A stretch of 64,000 nucleotides of DNA from Pseudomonas protegens CHA0 (GTDB taxonomy: Bacteria; Pseudomonadota; Gammaproteobacteria; Pseudomonadales; Pseudomonadaceae), in NCBI RefSeq assembly GCF_000397205.1, contig NC_021237.1, positions 4,589,001-4,653,000 on the forward strand. The letters are read 5' to 3'. The notes under the pieces were generated by a model. The model was not told where the DNA came from. It made no database searches and saw nothing but the letters and a program-made list of their open reading frames with translations. Below are positions 15,950 to 24,807 of the stretch, piece after piece (within the stretch, counting starts at the first letter, position 1; each line of letters starts with the position of its first letter). The position numbers and the translations under genes were made by a program.

Positions 15950-16267
15950 ATGAAGCTTGTCCGTTCCCTGCTGCGTCTGCGCACATTGCTGCTGATCCCC
16001 CTGGCACTTGGTGCGCTGGCAAGCACGCCCTCCTATGCCGAAACCATCATCATCCAGCAGGCACCACCGCCCATGCGCTATGAGCCGATGCCGGTGGCCC
16101 GCCCCGGCTACGCCTGGGACCGCGGCAACTGGCGCTGGCGCGGGCACGGCTACGTCTGGGTGCCCGGCCACTGGCAACCGGTGATGCAGCGCGGGCACTG
16201 GATGCCCGGCCATTGGCAGGCCCATGGGCCGCGCTGGTACTGGGTCGAAGGCCGCTGGGTGCGCTGA
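15950..16267 (+). CDS. Exported YXWXXGHW-repeat protein
   Basis: 105 residues: signal peptide (LLRLRTLLLIPLALGALAST..YAE, cleavage near residue 30), then repeated Tyr/Trp-x-x-Gly units (WDRGNWRWRG, YVWVPGHWQP, RGHWMPGHWQ, WVEGRWVR). Such repeats mark small envelope proteins of unknown biochemical role, often tied to cell-envelope stress. ATG 15950 follows GAAGGAG. It stands 48 bp before an ECF sigma-factor operon, and a second protein with the same motif follows that operon. The function may be as a target or sensor of that sigma factor; this is inference. Confidence 0.82.
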   Translation: MKLVRSLLRLRTLLLIPLALGALASTPSYAETIIIQQAPPPMRYEPMPVARPGYAWDRGNWRWRGHGYVWVPGHWQPVMQRGHWMPGHWQAHGPRWYWVEGRWVR

Positions 16268-16315
16268 TGCCGTGATGCCCTGGACTACCCCGTTAGCGCA
16301 CCGAGACTTGCCCAC

Positions 16316-16897
16316 TTGAACGAAACCGACCCGGATCTGGAGTTGCTCAAACGCATCGGCAACAACGACGCGCAGGCCGTGAAGGAAATGGTCACGCGCA
16401 AGCTGCCGCGCCTGCTGGCCCTGGCCAGCCGGCTGCTGGGGGATGCCGACGAAGCCCGGGACATCGCCCAGGAGAGCTTTCTGCGGATCTGGAAACAGGC
16501 CGCCAGCTGGCGCAGCGAACAGGCACGGTTCGACACCTGGTTGCACCGGGTGGCGCTGAACCTGTGCTACGACCGCCTGCGCCGGCGCAAGGAACATGTG
16601 CCGGTCGATAGCGAGCACGCCTGCGAGGCCCTGGACACCCGCCCGGCGCCCGATGAACAACTGGAGGCCAGCGCGCAGAGCCGGCGCATGGCCCAGGCCC
16701 TGGACCAACTGCCGGATCGCCAGCGCGAGGCGATCGTCCTGCAGTACTACCAGGAACTGTCCAACACCGAGGCCGCGGCGCTGATGCAGATCAGCGTCGA
16801 AGCCCTGGAAAGCCTGCTGTCGCGGGCCCGGCGCAACCTGCGCAGCCACCTCGCCGAGGCCCCCGGCGCAGACCTCTCAGGAAGGAGAAAACCATGA
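16316..16897 (+). CDS. ECF sigma factor
   Basis: 193 residues from a TTG start; an ATG frame just upstream ends at once. Region 2: LLGDADEARDIAQESFLRIW and FDTWLHRVALNLCYDRLRRR. Region 4: LDQLPDRQREAIVLQYYQEL, then SNTEAAALMQISVEALESLL. The spacing is that of RpoE-like ECF factors. Its stop overlaps the ATG of the next gene by 4 bases, and that gene overlaps the third, giving a tight sigma/anti-sigma/sensor operon. The first gene's weak TTG suggests low basal synthesis. Confidence 0.92.
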   Translation: MNETDPDLELLKRIGNNDAQAVKEMVTRKLPRLLALASRLLGDADEARDIAQESFLRIWKQAASWRSEQARFDTWLHRVALNLCYDRLRRRKEHVPVDSEHACEALDTRPAPDEQLEASAQSRRMAQALDQLPDRQREAIVLQYYQELSNTEAAALMQISVEALESLLSRARRNLRSHLAEAPGADLSGRRKP

Positions 16898-17325
16898 CCC
16901 CCGAACGCTTCGTGCACCTGGCCGACGCCTATGGCGCCGACCTGCAACGCTGGCCCAGCGCTGAACGCGCCGCCGCCCAGGCCCTGCTCGACTGCGGTGA
17001 TGCCCAGGCCGTGGCAGCCCTGCGCCAGGCGCACTGGCTCGACAGCCAGCTGGACCGCTACCAGGTGCCCGCACCGAGCCCGGCCCTGGCCCAGCGCATC
17101 ATCGCCGCCGCGCAGCAGCCCGGCGCGCCGTTCTGGAGCCGCTACGCCGGCTGGCTGGCCTCCCTGGGCTGGGTCGGGGTCGGCCTTACCGGAGTCGCCG
17201 CCGGCATGCTTGCGGTGGCCCTGAGCCTGCCGCTGTCGACCTCCGCCGAGGCCCTGCCCAGCGTGTTCGACCAGAGCGATGCGGAATTCGTCCTGAGCAT
17301 CAATGCCGAGGAGGCCGAACAGTGA
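16894..17325 (+). CDS. Putative single-pass anti-sigma factor
   Basis: 143 residues. The cytoplasmic N-terminus (FVHLADAYGADLQRWPSAER) is followed by one membrane helix at about 92-112 (ASLGWVGVGLTGVAAGMLAV). A short periplasmic tail ends DAEFVLSINAEEAEQ. It lacks an obvious zinc-binding HxxxCxxC motif. Overlap with the sigma gene on one side and with the periplasmic-sensor gene on the other makes the anti-sigma role likely, by position rather than by motif. Confidence 0.75.
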   Translation: MTPERFVHLADAYGADLQRWPSAERAAAQALLDCGDAQAVAALRQAHWLDSQLDRYQVPAPSPALAQRIIAAAQQPGAPFWSRYAGWLASLGWVGVGLTGVAAGMLAVALSLPLSTSAEALPSVFDQSDAEFVLSINAEEAEQ

Positions 17326-17801
17326 GCCTGTCCATGCGTGCGCTGAAAACCTGCCTGGTGCTGTCGCTGCTGATCAACGTGTTCCTGATCGGCGGCGTGG
17401 CCGGCGGCCTCTATCAGTGGCTTGGCCACCCCAAGCCGGCCCAGGCCCTGGCGGTACCCCAGCACGGCCTGCGCCAGGCCATGGCGCAGATGCCGGAAGA
17501 GCGCCGGCGCCAGTTGCGCCAGTTGCTGCGCCAGACTCGCATCGATAGCCAGCCGCTGATCATCGCTGGGCGCGAGGCGCGCCAGGCGGTGGTGCGTGAA
17601 CTGGGGGCCGAACCACTGGACCGCAATGCCCTGGATGCCCAACTGGGCAAGTCCCGGGATGCCGACATCGCCCTGCGGGCCCGGGTCGACGAGGTCCTGG
17701 CCGACTTTGCCGGCAGCCTGTCGCTCAAGGAGCGCCAGCAACTGGTGGACGCCATGTACCTGCGGGGCCCGGGGAAAAACCGCGCAGCCAATAAAGATTG
17801 A
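17322..17801 (+). CDS. Periplasmic sensor of the Spy/CnrX (heavy-metal sensor) type
   Basis: 159 residues from a GTG that overlaps the previous stop (GTGA). An N-terminal membrane anchor (about 8-28, TCLVLSLLINVFLIGGVAGG) precedes a helical, Arg- and Gln-rich domain: MPEERRRQLRQLLRQTRI, ARQAVVRELGAEPLDRNALD, FAGSLSLKERQQLVDAMY. This is the pattern of periplasmic heavy-metal-resistance/CpxP-like sensors. In CnrYXH a protein of this type relays metal to the anti-sigma factor. Typical His/Met ligand clusters are sparse here, so the signal may be envelope stress and not metal. Confidence 0.78.
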   Translation: MSLSMRALKTCLVLSLLINVFLIGGVAGGLYQWLGHPKPAQALAVPQHGLRQAMAQMPEERRRQLRQLLRQTRIDSQPLIIAGREARQAVVRELGAEPLDRNALDAQLGKSRDADIALRARVDEVLADFAGSLSLKERQQLVDAMYLRGPGKNRAANKD

Positions 17802-17892
17802 AGGCCCGGCGACGGATTTCGCCCCGGGCCACGTTCAACCCTCAACCGCCCGCGATGGCCGCGGGCCCACTGCCCCCCTCAGGAAACCGCCC

Positions 17893-18111
17893 ATGCTTCG
17901 TACGATCCAAAGCATTCTCATCGCCACCTTGCTTGGCACCACCCTGGCAGGCTGCGTGGTGGCCCCGGCCCATCCTCGCCGGCCGCCACCGCCGCCGCCC
18001 ATTGTCGAGGTGATTCCGATGGCGCCGGCGCCGAGCTATCACTGGGTTGCCGGGCATTACCGCTGGCACGCCGGCCAGTGGGTCTGGACACCGGGGCATT
18101 GGCGCTATTGA
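17893..18111 (+). CDS. YXWXXGHW-repeat lipoprotein
   Basis: 72 residues. Signal peptide with lipobox LAGC, Cys21 (TLLGTTLAGCVVAP), a proline run (RRPPPPPPIVEV), then YHWVAGHYRWHAGQWVWTPG and HW. It has the same repeat type as the protein at 15950, and the two bracket the ECF operon. ATG 17893 follows AGGAAACCGCCC. It ends three bases before the end of the convergent ampR gene. Biochemical role unknown; probably an outer-envelope protein. Confidence 0.82.
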   Translation: MLRTIQSILIATLLGTTLAGCVVAPAHPRRPPPPPPIVEVIPMAPAPSYHWVAGHYRWHAGQWVWTPGHWRY

Positions 18112-18114
18112 TGG

Positions 18115-18990
18115 CTAGCCGGCCACCGCTTCCAGCAGCCAGGCCTTGAACGCGCCCATGGCCGGGGTTTCGGCCCGGGACTGCAGGCGGGTCAGCCAGT
18201 AGCTGCCGGTGACAATGCCGATGTCGAAGGGCTGCACCACCGCACCACTGGCCAACTGGCGCTGGAACATCAAGGGCGGCGCCAGGGCCACGCCCAGGCC
18301 TTGCAGCGCCGCTTCGAGCATGCCCAGGGACGAGTCGAAGACCACGCTCTGGGGCAACAGGCTGTTGGCCCCCAGCCCCGCCGCCTGGAACCACTGCGGC
18401 CATTCGTCGGTGCGGTAGGAGCGCAGCAAGGTCTGCCCCAGCAGGTCCGCCGGGCTGTGCAACTGGCGGGCAAGTTCCGGCACGCACAAGACCGACAGTG
18501 GCGCCTGCAACAACGCCAGCGCCTCGATGCCGTGCCAGGCCCCGGTGCCAAAGCGGATGGCATAGTCCAGGCCCTCCGCCGCCACGTCCACCCGGTTATT
18601 GTTGGTGCTCAGGCGCAGGTCGACATAGGGATGGCGTGCCTGGAAGTCCTCCAGCCGCGGCAGCAGCCAGCCCACGGCGAAGGTGCCCACCGCGCCCACC
18701 GTCAGCACTTCACGATAGTGCCCACCCTCGAATCGTCCCAGGGTCTGGGCGATGCGGTCGAAGCATTCGCGCAGCACCGGCAGCAGGGTCTCGCCTTCGC
18801 TGGTGAGCATCAGGCCCCTGGGCAGGCGCTTGAACAGGGTGACGTTGAGCTGGGCCTCCAGGCTCTTGACCTGGTGGCTGACCGCCGCCTGGGTCACGCA
18901 CAGCTCGATGGCCGCACGGGTGAAACTCAAGTGCCGCGCCGAGGCTTCGAAAGCCCGCAGCGCATTCAGTGGCAGATGGGGGCGGAGCAT
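18115..18990 (-). CDS. ampR: LysR-type regulator of beta-lactamase
   Basis: 291 residues. Strong likeness to AmpR throughout: RPHLPLNALRAFEASARHLS, FTRAAIELCVTQAAVSHQVK, RLPRGLMLTSEGETLLPVL, VDVAAEGLDYAIRFG, FDSSLGMLEAALQGLG, and the hallmark TGSYWLTRLQSRAETPAM. AmpR binds peptidoglycan recycling products and represses or induces ampC. ATG 18990 is preferred to 18996 because AGGGA lies 8 bp before it. It is divergent from ampC across a 227-bp spacer, the standard layout. Confidence 0.93.
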   Translation of the reverse strand: MLRPHLPLNALRAFEASARHLSFTRAAIELCVTQAAVSHQVKSLEAQLNVTLFKRLPRGLMLTSEGETLLPVLRECFDRIAQTLGRFEGGHYREVLTVGAVGTFAVGWLLPRLEDFQARHPYVDLRLSTNNNRVDVAAEGLDYAIRFGTGAWHGIEALALLQAPLSVLCVPELARQLHSPADLLGQTLLRSYRTDEWPQWFQAAGLGANSLLPQSVVFDSSLGMLEAALQGLGVALAPPLMFQRQLASGAVVQPFDIGIVTGSYWLTRLQSRAETPAMGAFKAWLLEAVAG

Positions 18991-19217
18991 GGGCATTCCC
19001 TAGTTTTTCTAATGGCTCGTGCGAAATATGGTCGTTTGTCGATGCGCCGTAAACTGCCTACATTGGCCTCGCTCGCGCAGCACCGGCCACGCCCTCCTGA
19101 GCCAGGAAGGCTTCGCGGGCAGGCCGCCCGGAGCGTTCCCACGAAGAACGCCGAGGCCGCAAAGCCGCTGGGACAAACGCGGCGTACATAACCAGAACCC
19201 AGGGAAACCAACCAATC

Positions 19218-20390
19218 ATGCGGCACACAACCTTGACCGGACTAAGCGTCATCAGCGCCTGCGCACTGCTACTGGGCGCCTCCAGCGCCTTCGCCGAGAC
19301 CACCGCAGACAGCGCTCTGAAAACCACCGTGGACGCCACCATCCGCCCGCTGATGCACCAGCAGGGCATTCCCGGCATGGCGGTGGCGATCATCGCCAAC
19401 GGCAAGCGACATTACTTTAACTACGGGGTTGCCTCCAAGGACAATCAACAGCCGGTGGACAACGACACCCTGTTCGAGGTGGGTTCGGTGAGCAAGACCT
19501 ACACCGCCACCCTCGCCGGCTACGCCCAGGCCAGCGGCAAGCTGGCCCTTGAGGACCACGCCAGCCAGTACCTGCCGGCCCTGCGCGGCAGTGCCTTCGA
19601 CGGCATCAGCCTGCTGCAGCTGGGCACCTACACCGCCGGTGGCCTGCCCTTGCAGTTCCCCGACGAGGTGCAGGGTGAAGACAAGACCCTGGACTACTAC
19701 AACACCTGGAAACCCACCTTCAGCCCCGGCACCCAGCGCCAGTATTCCAACCCCAGCATCGGCCTGCTCGGCTACCTGGCCGCCCGCAGCCTGGGCCAAC
19801 CCTTCGACCGGTTGATGGAGCAGACGCTGTTTCCCAAATTCGGCCTCAAGCACAGCTACATCCATCTGCCCAAGGACCAACTGGGGCACTACGCCCAGGG
19901 CTACGACAAGCAGAACCGGCCGATCCGCCTCAGCCCCGGGCCGCTGGACGCCGAAGCCTACGGGGTCAAGACCAGCGCCCCGGACCTGCTGCAATTCATT
20001 GCCGGCAACCTGCAACCGGGCCAGTTCGACCGCCCCCTGCAACAAGCCATGGTGGCGACCCAGAGCGGCTACTACCAGGTCGGCGACATGACCCAGGGCC
20101 TGGGCTGGGAGCGCTACGCCTACCCGGTGCCCCTGGCGCGCCTGCTGGCGGGCAACTCATCGGCCATGGCCCTTGAGCCGCACCCGGTGCAATGGCTGAC
20201 CCCGGCCGCAGCCCCCAAGGCCGACGCGCTGTACAACAAGACCGGTTCCACCAGCGGTTTCGGCGCCTATGTAGTGTTCGTGCCGAGCCAGCAGATCGGC
20301 ATTGTCCTGCTGGCCAACAAGAACTACCCCAACGAGGAACGGATCAAGGCCGCCCACGCCATCCTCACGGCCCTGGAGACCGGGAAGTAA
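19218..20390 (+). CDS. ampC: Class C beta-lactamase
   Basis: 390 residues, periplasmic serine hydrolase of beta-lactams. Signal peptide about 1-26 (..LLGASSAFAE). Catalytic motifs are complete: SVSK with nucleophile Ser90 (Ser64 in standard numbering), YSN at Tyr176, KTG at Lys341. Length and order are normal for AmpC. It is divergent from ampR and thus should be inducible. A good intrinsic terminator follows the stop. Confidence 0.95.
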   Translation: MRHTTLTGLSVISACALLLGASSAFAETTADSALKTTVDATIRPLMHQQGIPGMAVAIIANGKRHYFNYGVASKDNQQPVDNDTLFEVGSVSKTYTATLAGYAQASGKLALEDHASQYLPALRGSAFDGISLLQLGTYTAGGLPLQFPDEVQGEDKTLDYYNTWKPTFSPGTQRQYSNPSIGLLGYLAARSLGQPFDRLMEQTLFPKFGLKHSYIHLPKDQLGHYAQGYDKQNRPIRLSPGPLDAEAYGVKTSAPDLLQFIAGNLQPGQFDRPLQQAMVATQSGYYQVGDMTQGLGWERYAYPVPLARLLAGNSSAMALEPHPVQWLTPAAAPKADALYNKTGSTSGFGAYVVFVPSQQIGIVLLANKNYPNEERIKAAHAILTALETGK

Positions 20391-20428
20391 TCAACCCGGC
20401 AGCCCCTCCGGTGCCTGCGCCTGCCCGC

Positions 20429-20464
20429 AACGCCACCTGACCTTCGGTCACGTGGCGTTTTTTC
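20429..20464 (+). terminator. Intrinsic terminator of ampC
   Basis: A hairpin with arms CGCCAC..TGACC and GGTCA..GTGGCG (11 paired bases, one C/C mismatch, loop TTC), followed directly by six T. It is 38 bp after the ampC stop. Confidence 0.85.
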
Positions 20465-20686
20465 TGTTGCCTCGTCCAGAGTGGCGCCTAGACTCAAACC
20501 AGCCCCCTCGACCGCGCACTCGGGCCAGGCCAGCCACTGGCCCGGCGCTTGCGGCGCCGGGCCTGATTCAAGGTTCGCGCTGAACCTTCTGCCAGGCTTT
20601 CCGGTCGATAACTGCAACCTGGCCAGGCTTGCCGGCGCTGCTGCGCCGGACATCGCCCGGGCACCACAGCCGCTGGAGAAACGTCC

Positions 20687-21403
20687 GTGATATCGACCCT
20701 GCAGATCGCCAGAATCAAAGCCTGGGGCGCCCATGGCTTCACCGCCACCGGGGTGGTCAGTGCCTTGCTCGCCACCCTGGCACTGTTCGACAACCAGCCC
20801 AAGGCCTGCCTGCTATGGCTGGGGGTGGCGCTGCTGGTGGATGGCGTCGACGGCTCCCTGGCGCGCAAGGTCAAGACCAGCTCGGTGCTGCCCAACATCG
20901 ACGGCTCGGTGCTGGACCTGGTGATCGACTACCTGACCTATGTGTTTATCCCGGCGCTGTTCATCTACCGCTACATTCCCCTGCCGGAATACAGCGCGCT
21001 GCTGGCCACCTCGCTGATCCTGCTGTCGTCGCTGCTGTGTTTCTGCAACGTCAACATGAAGAGCCACGACAACTACTTCCAGGGCTTTCCCGCGGCCTGG
21101 AACGTGGTCGCCCTGTGCTTCTACCTGATCGAGCCCGGCCCCTGGCTGAGCCTGCTGAGCATCTTCGCCCTGGCCCTGCTGACCGCCACCCGGGTGCAGT
21201 TCCTGCATCCGTTCCGGGTACGCAAGTGGATGGGGCTGAACATCATCGTGACCTTCGTCTGGCTGCTCAGCGGCGCATTGCTGATCCTCAGCCACCCGCT
21301 GCACAGCCCGCCGATCATGGGCTTGTGGCTGGCAGCCTCGGCCTACTTTCTCGGCGTGTGCCTGTGGCGTTCGGCCCAGGAATGGTTCAGCAAGGCCAGC
21401 TGA
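20687..21403 (+). CDS. pcs: Phosphatidylcholine synthase
   Basis: 238 residues from GTG 20687 (GGAG upstream). A CDP-alcohol phosphotransferase that condenses choline directly with CDP-diacylglycerol in the inner membrane. The motif DG-x2-AR-x12-G-x3-D-x3-D is complete: D55 G56..A59 R60..G73..D77..D81; the 12-residue spacer is characteristic of Pcs as opposed to other family members. About eight hydrophobic segments. It stands alone, unlike pmtA-pathway genes, and depends on external choline. Confidence 0.93.
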   Translation: MISTLQIARIKAWGAHGFTATGVVSALLATLALFDNQPKACLLWLGVALLVDGVDGSLARKVKTSSVLPNIDGSVLDLVIDYLTYVFIPALFIYRYIPLPEYSALLATSLILLSSLLCFCNVNMKSHDNYFQGFPAAWNVVALCFYLIEPGPWLSLLSIFALALLTATRVQFLHPFRVRKWMGLNIIVTFVWLLSGALLILSHPLHSPPIMGLWLAASAYFLGVCLWRSAQEWFSKAS

Positions 21404-21519
21404 ACCCGGGCCGCGCGAACCATTGCCGGGGCCCGGCAAGCATGCAAGACTCCTGCGCCCAAGCCTCTGCAGCAGAGGCTTGGCGACTATTTGCCCGCCC
21501 GATGAGCGGGGACGGGTGC

Positions 21520-23967
21520 CTACGGCACCTCGGGCTGACCGATCGCCGCGCTCAGGGCCAGGGCCAGTTCCGCCACCGAGTAGGGCTTTTGCAGGAATAC
21601 GAATTCCCGGGTCTGGCCCTGGGCCAGGGCCGGGCTGTAGCCGCTGGTGAGGATGACCGGCAACCGCGGGTAGTCGCAACGGATCCGGCTGGCCAGTTCG
21701 ATACCGCTCATGCCCGGCATCACCACATCGGAAAACACCGCCTGGAATCGGGTCCGCTCCTCGCCCAGGCGGCGCAGGGCCTCCGCCGCGCTGGTGGCCC
21801 ATTCGGTCTGGTAGCCCAGCTCGTTCAGGGACTGGGCCAGCAGCACGCCGACTTCGGGATTGTCCTCCACCACCAGCAGGGTCATGCCCTGGCCGTCGAT
21901 CATGGGCACCACCGCCTGGGTTGGCGTCGGCAAGCCGGCCAGGGCCTCCGCGCGCGGCAGGTACAGGGTAAAGCACGTGCCCTGCCCCGGCTGGCTGTGC
22001 ACCGCCAGGCCGCCGCCCGATTGCTGGGCGAAACCGAACACCTGGGACAAGCCCAGGCCGGTGCCCTTGCCCACCTCCTTGGTGGTGAAGAAGGGTTCGA
22101 AGATCCGTTCGATCTGCTGGGGGTCGATGCCGGCGCCGGTATCAGTCAGGGATACCGCGACAAAGTCCCCGGCCTGGGCACCCTGGCTGGCACTGGGGGG
22201 AATCTGCGCCACCCGCTCCACAGCCACCACCAGCAAGCCTTCGCCCTGCATGGCGTCCCGGGCATTGACCGCCATATTGATCAGCGCCGTGTCGAACTGG
22301 CCGGCATCGGCGTGGATGTAGCAAGGCTGCTGCGGCAACTCGATACGCAGTTCGATGCAGGCGCCGATCAGTGGATTGATCATCTGCGCCAGCAACTGCA
22401 CGCTGGCGCCGACGTCGAAGGTCTCCGGGCGCAGGTTCTGCTGGCGGGCATACGCCAGGAGCTGGCCGGTGAGCTTGCTGGCGCGGTCGACGGTGTCGGA
22501 AATCGCCTTGATGTACAGCTGCCGGCGCTCTTCGCTGAGGTTGCGGCGCAACAGGTCGGTGGAAGAGCGGATCACCGTCAGCAGGTTGTTGAAGTCGTGG
22601 GCCACGCCACCGGTCAGTTGCCCCACCGCCTCCATCTTCTGCGCCTGGCGCAGGATGTCCTCGGTCTTGCGCAGCGCCTGGGCGGCCTCGCGCTCGGCCT
22701 GCATGTCACGGCCCACGGCGTGAATGTGGTGCGGGTCCGGCACGGCGCTCCAGGCCATCCAGCGATAGGAACCGTCGCGGTGGCGAAAGCGGTTCTCGAA
22801 GCGCGAAAAGCTCTCGCCCCGGGACAGATCGGCCGCCGCCCCCGCTGCGGCCAGGCTGTCCTGGGGGTGGATGAAATCGTAGAAACTGCTGCCTTCCAGT
22901 TCCTCGCGCTGCCAGCCCAGGAGCTGGGTCCAGGCCGGGTTGACGGCGACGATGCGGCCATTGAAGTCCGCCACCAGCATCAGGTCCGTGGACAGCTGCC
23001 AGATCCGGTCGCGCTCCTGGGTACGCTCCTGGACCCGCTGCTCCAGAGACTCATTGAGCCGCCGCAGTTCCTCCTGCGCCTCGCGGGTGGCGCTGATGTC
23101 CCGGGAAATGCAGAGGATCTTCTCCGGCTGGCCGGCCGCGTCGAGCATCGGCGTAACCTGCACATCCCACCACTTGGTGCGCCCCTGGAGGGTATCGGCG
23201 GCGCCCTGGAACCGCGCCGAGCGGCCCTGGCGCGCGGCGGCAATGGCATCCCGGGCCTCCTGGTGGCCCTGGCCCTGCCAGAAGTCCGGCCAGGGGCAGC
23301 CCCGCACCGCATTGAAATCACTGACCTCCATGACCCGCAGGCCACCTTCGCTCATGAACGACAGCTGGCCATCGAGGTCCAGCACCTTGATGCAGTCGTT
23401 GCTGGCGGCCAGCACCCGGGTATTGAGCTCGCGGGTTTCGCGCAGGTGCGCCTCGGTCTGCCGGGCGTGCCGGGCCAGCAGCACGCGATCGGTGGTCTCC
23501 ACGGTGTGGCACAGCACTCCGAGCACCTGTTCGTCGTCCTCGTCATACACCGGGCTCATGGAGAACGACCACCAGGTCAGCTCTTCGCCAGGGTAGCGCT
23601 GCATGTTCACCGGCAGGTCTTCGTGGCGGCAGGAGTAACCGAGAAACGCCTGCTCCACCATCGGCTGGACATCCGGCCAGGCATCGGCCCAGAGGGTCTG
23701 GATGGTCTGCCCCAGGGCATTGGCCAGGCGCGGGCCGAGGACCGGGCGGTAGGCATCGTTGAAGAAGAACTGCATCTGCGGCCCCCACAGCAGGTACAGG
23801 CTCTCCGGGGACTCGAGCATCTGGCTCAAGGTACTGCGCAGCAGGCCGGGCCAGCCTTCACGAGGGCCCACCGCGGTCTGCGACCAGTCGAAGCGACGGA
23901 TTGCAGCACCGATCTCGCCGCCGCGGGAGGTCTTGGGCGCTGCACCACGAGGTGGGGAAGTAGTCAT
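21520..23967 (-). CDS. Hybrid sensor histidine kinase with several PAS domains
   Basis: 815 residues from ATG 23967. The N-terminal PAS/GAF-like block starts IRRFDWSQTAVGPREGWP. Two more PAS domains follow (about 145-270 and 290-420), then HisKA with His457 (GGVAHDFNNLLTVIRS). The ATPase has DTGAGID and GTGLGLSQVFGFAQQSGGGL, and a C-terminal receiver has Asp747 (VFSDVVMPGMSG) and the conserved Lys (FLQKPYSV). No membrane segment is evident, so it is probably cytoplasmic. There is no separate response regulator next to it, so it is an orphan kinase. It is divergent from the LysE gene. Confidence 0.93.
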   Translation of the reverse strand: MTTSPPRGAAPKTSRGGEIGAAIRRFDWSQTAVGPREGWPGLLRSTLSQMLESPESLYLLWGPQMQFFFNDAYRPVLGPRLANALGQTIQTLWADAWPDVQPMVEQAFLGYSCRHEDLPVNMQRYPGEELTWWSFSMSPVYDEDDEQVLGVLCHTVETTDRVLLARHARQTEAHLRETRELNTRVLAASNDCIKVLDLDGQLSFMSEGGLRVMEVSDFNAVRGCPWPDFWQGQGHQEARDAIAAARQGRSARFQGAADTLQGRTKWWDVQVTPMLDAAGQPEKILCISRDISATREAQEELRRLNESLEQRVQERTQERDRIWQLSTDLMLVADFNGRIVAVNPAWTQLLGWQREELEGSSFYDFIHPQDSLAAAGAAADLSRGESFSRFENRFRHRDGSYRWMAWSAVPDPHHIHAVGRDMQAEREAAQALRKTEDILRQAQKMEAVGQLTGGVAHDFNNLLTVIRSSTDLLRRNLSEERRQLYIKAISDTVDRASKLTGQLLAYARQQNLRPETFDVGASVQLLAQMINPLIGACIELRIELPQQPCYIHADAGQFDTALINMAVNARDAMQGEGLLVVAVERVAQIPPSASQGAQAGDFVAVSLTDTGAGIDPQQIERIFEPFFTTKEVGKGTGLGLSQVFGFAQQSGGGLAVHSQPGQGTCFTLYLPRAEALAGLPTPTQAVVPMIDGQGMTLLVVEDNPEVGVLLAQSLNELGYQTEWATSAAEALRRLGEERTRFQAVFSDVVMPGMSGIELASRIRCDYPRLPVILTSGYSPALAQGQTREFVFLQKPYSVAELALALSAAIGQPEVP

Positions 23968-24170
23968 GAACACATCACAGAAAAGGAAAAAGGCAACACT
24001 GCCATCCAATGGCCAGCGCAGGATAACTGACCCCGTGGATCCGCAGAAGTTGGCAACCGGCAACGCTGATTCGACAACGGCGGCCAAAGTGCCCGGCGAA
24101 TGCCTTTAAACCCGCGCCGGCCTGGGGCATTCTGCACCGGCATTGCCACCTGCCCGCCGAGAACCGCGCG

Positions 24171-24791
24171 ATGAATACCACCACCTTGCTGCTCTACACC
24201 TCCAGCTGTTTTATCGGTGCCCTGATTCCCGGGCCGACCTCACTCCTGGCCATGGCCAACGGCACCTCGCGCAATCGCCAACTGGTGGCGGTAGGCATGG
24301 CCGGTGCGGCGCTTTCGGATGTGCTGATCATCGCTGCCGTGGGCCTCGGGCTGGGGGCCATGCTGATGGCCTCGCAGCAGTTGTTCATGGCCTTGAAATG
24401 GCTCGGGGTGTGCTACCTGGCCTGGCTCGGCATCCAGCTCTGGCGCAGTGCGCCCCAGGCCCTCGGAGCCCAGCAGGTGCAGGCCGGGTCACGGCGCGTC
24501 GAGGTGTTCCGGCGCAGCTTCTCGGTGGCCATGACCAACCCCAAGGTGCTGCTGTTCTTCACCGCGTTCCTGCCGCAGTTCGTCGACCCCGCCCAGCCGG
24601 TCCTCATCCAGTACGCCACTCTGGCGCTGGTCACTGCGGTGGTGGAGGTGCTGGTGATGGGGCTGTACGCCGCGGGTGGCGTGCAGGCGGCGAAGTTCCT
24701 GACCGCCAGCGGCATGCGCCGGCTCAATCAATGCTGCGGTGCGGCGATGCTGGCGCTGGCGGGGTTTCTGGCGCTGTATCGGCGCAGCTGA
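24171..24791 (+). CDS. LysE/RhtB-family exporter
   Basis: 206 residues with about six membrane helices. Family marks: FIGALIPGPTSLLAMANGTSR in the first helix, LKWLGVCYLAWLGIQLWRSA, and SVAMTNPKVLLFFTAFLPQF. Such proteins export amino acids or their analogues from the cytoplasm; which one cannot be told. Start ATG 24171 gives the usual N-terminus. It is divergent from the hybrid kinase and converges on the TauE-type gene with 16 bp between. Confidence 0.9.
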   Translation: MNTTTLLLYTSSCFIGALIPGPTSLLAMANGTSRNRQLVAVGMAGAALSDVLIIAAVGLGLGAMLMASQQLFMALKWLGVCYLAWLGIQLWRSAPQALGAQQVQAGSRRVEVFRRSFSVAMTNPKVLLFFTAFLPQFVDPAQPVLIQYATLALVTAVVEVLVMGLYAAGGVQAAKFLTASGMRRLNQCCGAAMLALAGFLALYRRS

Positions 24792-24807
24792 AACGCCGCG
24801 CCAGGTT

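Noticed and set aside
18997..19217. Explicit AmpR-binding site in the ampR-ampC spacer
   Set aside because: I could not find a convincing T-N11-A repeat of the published form, so I do not claim its position.
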